Source of the DNA: Diploptera punctata | Lineage: Eukaryota; Arthropoda; Insecta; Blattodea; Blaberidae | Assembly (NCBI GenBank): GCA_030220185.1 | Contig: JASPKZ010005703.1 | Location: 1,343,123-1,407,122, forward strand | Direction of reading: 5' to 3' | DNA length: 64,000 bases | Shown here: piece after piece, positions 52,390 to 61,500 of the stretch | Layout: each line of letters begins with the position of its first letter | Numbering within the stretch: the first letter of the stretch is position 1 | Notes under the pieces: model-generated | Told to the model about the DNA's origin: nothing | Seen by the model: only the letters and a program-made list of their open reading frames with translations | The model's database searches: none | Translations under genes and position numbers: made by a program

Positions 52390-53560
52390 ACTTGAAGTTC
52401 CCCAACATTTTGCCAAAGACCATACTCCAGCATCCTCAAGGATTGGCTTGAGACTGGCAATTTTGTCGATTGCCTGCCTTATTTATACTGTTAACCACGG
52501 TGCATTCTCTGCACAGTCTTCTCTGTCACAAGTTGTATCTACCTTCTGATAGGTCACCAGTAAGGACTTCCATTACACCAATGAGGTTGCTGTCTGATGG
52601 TCTAGGAGACTGTGCTTGTAGGGGTTTGTATCTGATATTTTTAGAGGTGGTATCCATATTTTGTTAACTTTTAACAATTCTTCCTTTCTATTGAAACTAT
52701 TTTCATGATTACTTAATGGATTCTCGATGTAGATAGGTAAAATAATGTGTGCAATTAGATAATATATCTGTGTTATTGTATTGTAATATATGGTCTTCAA
52801 GTAAAGAATTTTCTGCTACTGCCAACTTTTCCATTTGATTAAGACAGCTATATCTTTCATTTAATATAATAAATTTGGGAATTTTTAACATTATGAGGTT
52901 TTATTGATAAGAATCAAATGAATTACAAATTCTTCTTACCTCATACTTCTATGTTTTTTTAAACACAGCACTGCAGTATTGGCGGCCATCATCAGCTGTT
53001 TTCACGACTCAATTTTTTTCTTTTGCCGGTAATTATCCAAACTGCCATCTGGTGTTCTTTTGAAGGAGTTATTTAAAACTGCCTGGTGTTCTTTTAAAGG
53101 AGTCATTTAGAAAATAACTCCTTCAAAAGAAAACCAGATGGCAGTTTGGATAATTACCGACAAAAGAAAAAATCGACAGTCGTGAAAACAGCTGACGATG
53201 GTGACGCCAATACTGTGGTGCTGTGTTTAAAAAACATAGAAGTATGAGGTAAGAAGAATTCACAATTCATTTGATTCTTATTATATCTTTCATATCTAGT
53301 TGTGATGCTTCATTTGGTGGTGCCTATGTACACTTGGCTGCAACTGCATGGAATCCTGTATATGCCTGCCTCAAGACCATGACCAACAGCTCGAAATATT
53401 TTATAAGGTCATAATACAAACTCCAGTCTTGAAAGCCTAAGTCAATATATTTTGTAGAAATGTTTGAGTTTGAGGGAGAAGGATAAGAGGTGATTATGCA
53501 GCAATTGACTGTTGCCAAGGTTAAAGCAACACAGTCCCACATTCATCAAATAGTGAACTG
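52390..53560 (-). pseudogene. PLE (relative of the 4.1 kb element), GIY-YIG end, split by a foldback
   Basis: The right part, 53282-53560 on the minus strand, gives GIYRIPCSCSQVYIGTTK (GIY and YIG both present) just after the foldback. 52860-52400 gives LNQMEKLAVAENSLLEDHIL, YLHRESIEIHKHP-type residues and NSFNRKEE. Frames are shifted repeatedly. The order is continuous once 52861-53281 is removed. Confidence 0.7.
52861..53281. mobile_element. PLE foldback with 12-bp TSD
   Basis: TATATCTTTCAT at 52849-52860 and 53282-53293. The arms carry TTCTTACCTCATACTTC and its inverse, with AGCTGACGATGGTGACGCC on the right. The GAAA box is lost. It is the same family as 34865-38215. Confidence 0.82.
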
Positions 53561-53850
53561 TCAGAACTCCAAAAATCCATTAATTCCGTTGTAGATATCA
53601 ATGATTAATAAAATGTTTTTATTACTATGTCCAACAATCCAGTGTGAACAAGTTGGCCTAATGTATATCCATGCAGACTTCTTAATCCTTAAATTGGTAA
53701 AACACTAATTTCTCATGGCAGTTATTTACGTGTGTCAGATGGCATTGAAAATAAAATTATGTATAACTGCAAGATGTATACTTCAATGCAAATTGAAATA
53801 ATTTCTACTTTCAGTGTTTTTATTTTAAATTTACCACTTCTCACTGAATG
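53561..53850. other. AT-rich, nothing recognised
   Basis: No feature. Confidence 0.35.
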
Positions 53851-54255
53851 ACAAATTATATTTGAATTGGAATGCCTGAATAACTCATGGCAGAGTACAG
53901 GTGTACAAAACCAGAGACCTCAGGTTCAAATCCTAGTTTAGGCATAAATTTTTCTCTACAAAAATAATTTGTCATTCAGTGAGAAGTGATACATTTAAAA
54001 CAAAAACATTGAAAATAAAGTTTTACTGGCAATAAAGTAATGTAATTTCTCATTAAATTCTTCTTGAAAAATAAGCTGCCAGATGGTGTGTGGAACAAAG
54101 GTTAATTGTCTTTGGCGCACAGGGATTGTATAAGAATGAGAAAAATTTGCATTTAAATTGAGATGCCTGAATAGCTCAATGGCAGAGCATTGTTGGTATA
54201 CAAAATCATAGATCTCGATTTAAATCCCCGTTTAGGCGTAAATTTATGTCTTTAA
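53851..54255 (+). mobile_element. Two decayed SINE-A units
   Basis: Units near 53865-53960 and 54125-54250 have GGTTCAAATCCTAGTTTAGG and AATAGCTCAATGGCAGAGCA, followed by CATAAATTTTTCTC. The spacing of about 290 bp is like the tandem units at 7.8-8.2 kb. Confidence 0.55.
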
Positions 54256-54270
54256 ATATCATTTCTACTT

Positions 54271-54549
54271 ATATTAAAGTTAATGTTGGGAAGTAAACAT
54301 TATGAAGTTATATCATTAATATTGAGTGGAGAACATATCTTTAATAACTCACCTCATACAATTTCAAATTTATATTGGTTTCGAATGAATTTTTCATTCA
54401 TCTTCAGTTGATTTCAACAAACAGAATTTCAACAGTTGGAGTCATGACTGAAGATGAATGAAAAATTCATTCGAAACCAATGGTCTCAAATAAATTTGAA
54501 AATATATGAGGTGAGTTATTAAAAATATGTTCTCCACTTAATATTAATA
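54271..54549. mobile_element. PLE foldback with 10-bp TSD
   Basis: ATTTCTACTT at 54261-54270 and 54550-54559. The arms share ATTGGTTTCGAATGAATTTT and the terminal AACTCACCTCATA / TATGAGGTGAGTT. The right half extends about 40 bp further in PLE terms. Confidence 0.85.
54444..54488 (+). ncRNA. Hammerhead-ribozyme-like motif
   Basis: CTGAAGA (54448-54454), an extra T, helix II GAATGAA/TTCATTC (7 bp), GAAA (54473-54476), helix III ACC/GGT around AAT, C54485, and helix I TGA/TCA. The left arm has the same core but a broken helix III. Confidence 0.7.
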
Positions 54550-54559
54550 ATTTCTACTT

Positions 54560-55099
54560 GTTTGTTTTTCTATTGTTTTATTAAAAATATTAAATAATAA
54601 TAAACCAATATATCTTATACATTGCCAATTTAAGGGTTAATTATTTTTACACTCATTATTAGCTAATATTTCATATCGGTACTTCTGATATTCAATTAAC
54701 ATTGCAGGATATTTATGCATACACCTTTCACTACAGTTCAATTAATAATAGCTCTCTGTTTGATGACAAAAAATATAGCTACTTGCACTAACCTAACTTT
54801 GTATACTTTTTTTTTCCTAATATCACTGACTATTACCAGGTTAAAGAGTTTTTCTTAATAATAGTGAAATACTGTAGATTTTCATATCTGAAACTGTACT
54901 GTTTGTGTCACATTGTTTATTCTTAAAGAATTGCATGCTTCATTTACATTGTATTGGATATGTAAACTTAAATGGGTTCTTGATTTCTCTCTCTCCATTG
55001 ACACTTCAAGGAAAATAAAGTATATGCAAAAATAAAGCTGATATATGTTATTCAAGTAATTCTCTGATCCTATGAAACCTGCAAGTTCTGGCATGTGGA
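54560..55099. other. AT-rich, nothing recognised
   Basis: No feature. Confidence 0.35.
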
Positions 55100-55400
55100 T
55101 GTAAGCACTTTATACATATTTTTTCTTCTTCCTACCCTCTTCCCTTATGCTATTACACTGTGTCAACTGCCTCATCCATTTCTTCCACTCTATCTTTATC
55201 ATTCTTTTCTGTTTTCAACCCCTTTTCTATTCCTTCTTACAATATCTTCAGTTCCATCCATATACCTTTTCCTTGCCTTCCTCTTTTCCCTTCTGTTCTT
55301 GCTTCCACTATCTTCTTAGGTTTCCTCTACTCTTCCATTCTCGCTTCATATCCAAACATACTCAATTGCTTTTTTTTTAATTTTCCATTCATTCCTGTCC
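55100..55400 (+). repeat. Pyrimidine-rich low-complexity tract
   Basis: About 300 bp are strongly C/T-biased (CTTCTTCCTACCCTCTTCCC, TTCCTTGCCTTCCTCTTTTC). Overlapping open frames rich in Phe, Leu and Ser arise from this composition. Confidence 0.6.
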
Positions 55401-55439
55401 TGATCTAATATATCCCAAATATTTCCTGTACATTTATAA

Positions 55440-56045
55440 ACTAAACACAATGGTGTGACAGGCCTTGACCTTTTGCAGAATGCTGATTTCACAACCACAT
55501 GTGTTATTTACAGAGACTGATGATCTCCAGCCAGTATAGGGGTGAGATATGGTCAGCGTAAGTTATATTTGAAGAGAAAAACTTTTGCCCAGACTGAGAC
55601 TCGAACCCAGGACCTTTGGCTTTCCGGGTCAATGTGCTACCAACTTAGCTACCCGGGCGAGTTCCAATTTAAATGCAAATTTTTCTCTTATATATGCTGT
55701 AATTCCTGCGCACCAAATGCTTTGAAACCTTTGCTTCTGCAAAGCCAAAGGTCCTGGGTTTGAGTCTCAGTCTGGGCAAAAAATTTTCTCTTCAAATATA
55801 ATTTATCCTTCAGTGAGAAGTGTTAAATTAATAATAAAAACATATATGGTCAGTATGTTTGGTCTCTCAGCTTTTATAGCAGGTTTTCTCAAACTAGAGC
55901 TGGTACTTTTGGAACTACCCTAATTCCTCATAATGCTGGGTAGGTATAGGTCCCATACTGACCAAAATTCCACGAGAAAATTTCTTACCCCATGAGGTTT
56001 CGAACCAGCATAGGTCAAGGCATGATACCTCACAATGCCGCTCCT
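55440..56045 (-). mobile_element. SINE-C split by SINE-A
   Basis: 55440-55546 and 55854-56045 are the two parts of a reverse SINE-C (GGGTGAGATATGGTCAG, TGGGTAGGTATAGGTCCCAT, CATGAGGTTTCGAACCAGC). SINE-A (55557-55843) lies between ATATGGTCAG repeats. Confidence 0.7.
55557..55843. mobile_element. SINE-A foldback in SINE-C, 10-bp TSD
   Basis: ATATGGTCAG at 55547-55556 and 55844-55853. A minus unit (55560 to about 55690) has the B box GGTTCGAGTCTC. A partial plus unit (55741-55843) has GGGTTTGAGTCTCAGTCTGG and the CTTCAAATATAATTTATCC tail. The two tails point outward, as in the PLE foldbacks. Confidence 0.72.
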
Positions 56046-56299
56046 TCAAATTATGATTAAAGATATTCTTGCCCTACCTACCTCTTATTGTGTTTACAAA
56101 CTTTTAGCTTGATCAGGCTTGGTATCATCTCTAACTACAATTGCAGGTTGCCAATCAATTAGGCAAATTGTAGATTGGGCCAATCTAATTAATATGGAAT
56201 GTTACATGTGTCATCTCCTTTATATGAAAATATTGTTTTGAGCACAAGTTCCACTTTCTAAATTTCACTTAATTTTTCAAAATGCAGCAACCATTGACC

Positions 56300-57270
56300 A
56301 TAATATTATATACTAGCTAATACTGGCGTGCGCTGCTACACCTAAATAAATGATAATGTGTTTTTGCACTTAGTTGAATAAGTAAAGGGAAAAACAAGTA
56401 TAAATTTATATTGTTATTTTTAGATCCCCCTGCTGATTACCCGGCGTTGCCTGGGAATCTACGTATCCCGATGTACTTGACATAAATGAGCTGAAAGACA
56501 AAATTCATTATTTTTTTAGATACCCATGAAACAATACCCGCCATGCGCTGCTATGCTTGCCCAGGAATCTACTTATCCCGATCTTCTTGGCATCAATGAA
56601 AGACAAAAATGGTTATTGTGAGTTATCCTTAAAAGATAAACATTTGCTGTCGCGGACTTCTCTGTAGAGGTTTTTGAGGTATTCAATTCTGTGTACAATA
56701 ATTTTGTGTGTTTGTTATGGTTTAGGCAGCGTAAGCCATTTTAGCTTACAAAAAGCAACATTTTTTCACTACAGAAGATGATTTTTAAGGGTTAAGGACT
56801 TGAGCATTAAAACTCTCTTATAACCTTCCCAGTAAAAACACCATAACAATCGGATGAATGGTAATGGCAACACATGCTTGCCCGGGAATCTACTCATCCC
56901 GATCTCTTTGGCATCAATGAAAGACAAAAATGGCTATTGTGTGTTATCTGTAAAAGATAAGCATATGCTGTCGCAGACTTCTTTGTAGAGTTTTTTGAGA
57001 TATTCAATTCTGCGTACATTAATTTTGTGTATTTTTATGGTTTAGACAGCATTAGCTATTGAAGAGTAAAAAAAGAGACTTTTTTGCATTTTTCACTATA
57101 AAGGGTATTTTTTAAGGGTGTAGGAGTTGAGTATCTCAACTCTCTTATATCCTATGTTCATCCCGGGAATCTCCTGAACATTTTGCAAAAAGGTCCATCA
57201 CAATCGGATCAACGGTATGGCCGCGCATAAAGTACGAACAAACAAACGAACATTCATTTTTATATATTAG
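56300..57270 (+). mobile_element. Unclassified element with internal tandem units
   Basis: The phrase GGGAATCTACTCATCCCGAT recurs at about 56453, 56560 and 56888, followed in the last two by CATCAATGAAAGACAAAAAT and AGTTATCC/GTGTTATCTGTAAAAG. It begins near TACTAGCTAATACTGGCGTG and ends AACGAACATTCATTTTTATA. No ORF was found. A partial minus copy is at 50490-50830. Confidence 0.6.
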
Positions 57271-57466
57271 ATATTTAGGCCCGGAAAATAATGATTGTGA
57301 ATGTATTTTTAAATGTCTTTTGCAGTTTATGTGGAAATTTCATTAAATTGTAACTTATTGTATATTCTACTAATCATTATAAAATTATTTTATTGAAATA
57401 TTCTAAGAATAATGGAACTTAAATTTGTTTTTAAGTGCGTAAATAACTACCTATCCAATATAGTTA

Positions 57467-57777
57467 GGGGCACGCCGTAGCATAGTGGTTAAGGCACTGC
57501 GCTACAAGCCGGAAGGTCGAGGGTTCGAGTCCCGGTGGGGTCAGGATTTTTAAACTGACCCAAACCTTCTGGCGGCACTATGGCCCTGGGGCCGACTCAG
57601 CCTCTAACTGAAATGAGTACCAGACGCTTGTTCTGGGGTAAAGGCGGCCGTCACGCAGGGCTGACAACCCGGCTGACATCAAGTGCCGATTGTCAAGAAA
57701 AAGTGGGAGCCTTAACCTCCTACTACCCCAAGGGCCTCCTGAGGCCTGTAGTGGGAACACTTTACCTTTACCTTTTA
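57467..57777 (+). mobile_element. SINE-B, full length, 12-bp TSD
   Basis: CCAATATAGTTA at 57455-57466 and 57778-57789. The head GCCGTAGCATAGTGGTTAAG with B box GGTTCGAGTCCCGG is followed by CAGGATTTTTAAACTGACCC and a body of about 200 bp. The tail is (ACCTTT)n. It is the best-preserved SINE here. Confidence 0.9.
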
Positions 57778-57789
57778 CCAATATAGTTA

Positions 57790-58555
57790 TGCTATGAAAA
57801 TTCAAAATGGCAGACAGTTACCGAGTAAATAAAGAGATCCACTTCTGAAAATTTAAAAATACGTTAACAATCATTATTTTCCATACCTAAACATTATTAA
57901 TATAAAATTCTACAAACATCCCATTCAATAAAATTGCTTGAGAAAATTTCGGCTATTATACATTCCTATCGATAAACATTACAGATAATTAAAACATTTA
58001 ACAAAAAAGAATACACAAATTTATTTTATAATATTCATTTGCTACAGGAGCTAAAGTAACATTAAAATTAATCTACCTTTTCTACATTAATTACGATAAA
58101 GTAAGATACTTAAATCTAACTATACACTACGTTAACGTATATTTACATTAGGTCAAATTACTATTTACAATTATTAACATTAAGTTTAAGTGCAGACAGT
58201 ACTAACAGTTCACCTAAAAAATATATATTTAAATATTCTAAGACGTTGCTTAAAATTATTCACAGACCTAATGATATTGATAATACTGATAATTCTGATA
58301 CAGGAATGAACTGACGTCAACATAACATAATAACTGTTGCAGAAAATGTGTATAACGTTGACACATGTAAAATATTACGAATATAACACAGGTATTGCGA
58401 ATATTGTACACTGGTGACGTGGAAGTATCCAGATTATTGTGAAGGCATTAGGGATCTTTAGTAACATTTTAACCTCTCGTCCGCAGGACTCCAGAATTGT
58501 TCAGTCAGAATGCTTGTGTGTGGGAGAAAATACTGTGATACGCTGAGACTTCTCT
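57790..58555. other. Spacer before the satellite, nothing recognised
   Basis: AT-rich. No coding or repeat-end features. Confidence 0.4.
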
Positions 58556-61500
58556 CCCGATGGAGGATCCCGATATCTATCAAGTTTTTCCCATGGGAGT
58601 TGGGGAAAATGTTATGGGACGTTTTCTCCTCTTCTCCCACTGGAGGATCCCGATATTCTTCAGGTTGTTCCCTCGGGAGTCGGGGGAAATGTTGTGGGAC
58701 GTTTTCTCCTCTTCTCCCACTGGAGGATCCCGATATTCTTCAGGTTTTTCCCTCGGGAGTCTGCGAAAATGTTATGGGAAGTTTTCTCCTCTTCTCCCAC
58801 TGGAGGACCCCAATATCCTTCAGACTTTTCCCTCGGGAAAATGTTGTGGGACGTTTTCTCCTCTTCTCCCACTGAAGGATCCCGATATTCTTCAGATTTT
58901 ACCCTCGGGAGTTGGGGAAAATGTTTTGGGATGTTTTCTCCTCTTCTCCCACTGGAGGACCCCAATATCCTTCAGACTTTTCCCTCGGGAAAATGTTGTG
59001 GGACGTTCTCTCCTCTTCTCCCACTGGAGGATCCCGATATTCTTCAGATTTTACCCTCGGGAGTTGGAGAAAATGTTTTGGGATGTTTTCTCCTCTTCTC
59101 ACACTGGAGGGTCCCAATATTCTTCAGGTTTTTCCCTGGGGAGTCGGGGAAAATGTTGTGGGAGGTTTTCTCCTCTTCTCCCACTGGAGAATCCCGATTA
59201 TCTTAAGGTTTTCCTTCGGGAGTCGGGGAAAATGTTGTGGGACGTTTTCTCCTCTTCTCCCACTGGACGATCCCGATATTCTTCAAGTTCTTCCCTTGGG
59301 AGTCGGGGAAAATGTCGTGGGACATTTTTTCTCCCACTAGAGGATCCTGATATTCTTCAGGTTTCTCCCTCGGGAGTCGGGGAAAATGTTGTGGAACGTT
59401 TTCTCCTCTTCTCCCACTGGAGGACCCCGATATTCTTAAGATTTTTCCTTCGGGAGTAGGGGAAAATGTTGTGGGACTTTTCTCCTCTTCTTCCACTGGA
59501 GGTACCTTATATTCTTCAGTTTTTTTCCCTTGGCAGACAGGGAAAATGTTGTGGGACGTTTTCTCCTCTTCTCCCACTGGAGGATCCCTATATATTCTTC
59601 AGGTTTTTCCTCGGCAGTTGGGGAAAATGTTTTGGGATATTTTCTCCTCTTCTCCCACTGGAGGATCCCGATATTCATCAAGTTTTTCCCTCGGGAGTCG
59701 GGCAAAATGTTGTGGGACGTTTTCTCCTCTTCTCCCACTGGAGGACCCCGATATTCTTAAGATTTTTCCCTCGGGAGTAGGGGAAAATGTTGTGGGACTT
59801 TTCTCCTCTTCTCCCACTGGAGGTACCTTATATTCTTCAGTTTTTTCCCTTGGCAGACAGGGAAAATGTTGTGGGACGTTTTCTCCTCTTCTCCCACTGG
59901 AGGATCCCTATATTCTTCAGGTTTTTCCTCGGCAGTTGGGGAAAATGTTTTGGGATATTTTCTACTCTTCTCCCACTGGAGGATCCCGATATTCATCAAG
60001 TTTTTCCCTCGGGAGTCGGGCAAAATGTTGTGGGACGTTTTCTCCTCTTCTCCCACTAGAGGATTCCGATATTCTTCAGGTTCTTCCCTCGGGAGTTGGG
60101 GAAAACGTTGTGGGACTTTTCTCCTCTTCTCCCACAGGAGGACCCCGATATTCTTCAGATTTTCCCCCCAGTAGTCGAGGAAAATGTTGTGGGACGTTTT
60201 CTCCTCTTCTCCCACTGTAGGATCCCGATATTCTTCAGGTTGTTCCCTCGGGGGTCGTGGAAAATGTTGTGGGACGTTTTCTCCTCTTCTCCCACTGGAG
60301 GACCGCGGTATTCATCAGACTTTTCCCTCGGGATTCGGGGAAAATGTTGTGGGACGTTTCTCCTCTTCTCGCACTGGAGTATCCTGATATTCTTCAGGTA
60401 TTTCCCTCGGGATTGAGGGAAAAAGTTGTGGGACGTTTTCTCCTCTTCTCCAACTGGAGGATCCCGTTATTCTTCACATTTTTCCCTCTAGAGTCGGGGA
60501 AAATGTTGTGGACGTTTTCTCGTCTTCTCCCACTGGAGGATCCCGATATTCTTCAGCTTGTTCCCTCGGGAGTCGGAGAAAGTGTTGTGGGACGTTTTCG
60601 CCTCTTCTCCTACTGGAGGACCTCGGTATTCTTCAGATTTTTCCCTCGGGAGTCGGGGAAATGTTGTGGGACGTTTTCTCCACTTCATCCACTGGAGGGT
60701 CCCGATTTACTGCAGGTTTTTCCCTCTGGAGTCGGGGAAAATGTTGTGGGGCGTTTTCTCCTCTTCTCCCCCTGAAAGATCCCGATATTCTTCGGGTTTT
60801 TCCCTCGGGAGTCGGGGAATATGTTGTGGGACGTTTTCTCCCCTTCTCCCACTAGAGTAACCCGATATTCTTCAGGTTTTTCCGTCGGGAGTTGGGGAAA
60901 ATATTGTGGGACGTTTTCTCCTCTTCTCCCACTGGAGGACCGCGGTATTCATCAGACTTTTCCCTCGGGATTCGGGGAAAATGTTGTGGGACGTTTCTCC
61001 TCTTCTCGCACTGGAGTATCCTGATATTCTTCAGGTATTTCCCTCGGGATTGAGGGAAAAAGTTGTGGGACGTTTTCTCCTCTTCTCCAACTGGAGGATC
61101 CCGTTATTCTTCACATTTTTCCCTCTAGAGTCGGGGAAAATGTTGTGGACGTTTTCTCGTCTTCTCCCACTGGAGGATCCCGATATTCTTCAGCTTGTTC
61201 CCTCGGGAGCCGGAGAAAGTGTTGTGGGACGTTTTCGCCTCTTCTCCCACTGGAGGACCTCGGTATTCTTCAGATTTTTCCCTCGGGAGTCGGGGAAATG
61301 TTGTGGGACGTTTTCTCCACTTCATCCACTGGAGGGGTCCCGATTTTACTGCAGGTTTTCCCTCTGGAGTCGGGGAGAAATGTTGTGGGGCGTTTTTCTC
61401 CTCTTCTCCCCCTGAAAGATCCCGATATTCTTCGGGGTTTTTCCCTCGGGAGTCGGGGAATATGTTGTGGGACGTTTTCTCCCCTTCTCCCACTAGAGTA

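Noticed and set aside
55095..55408. Three overlapping Phe/Leu/Ser-rich open frames
   Set aside because: They come from a pyrimidine-rich tract. Three frames open at once is a composition effect.
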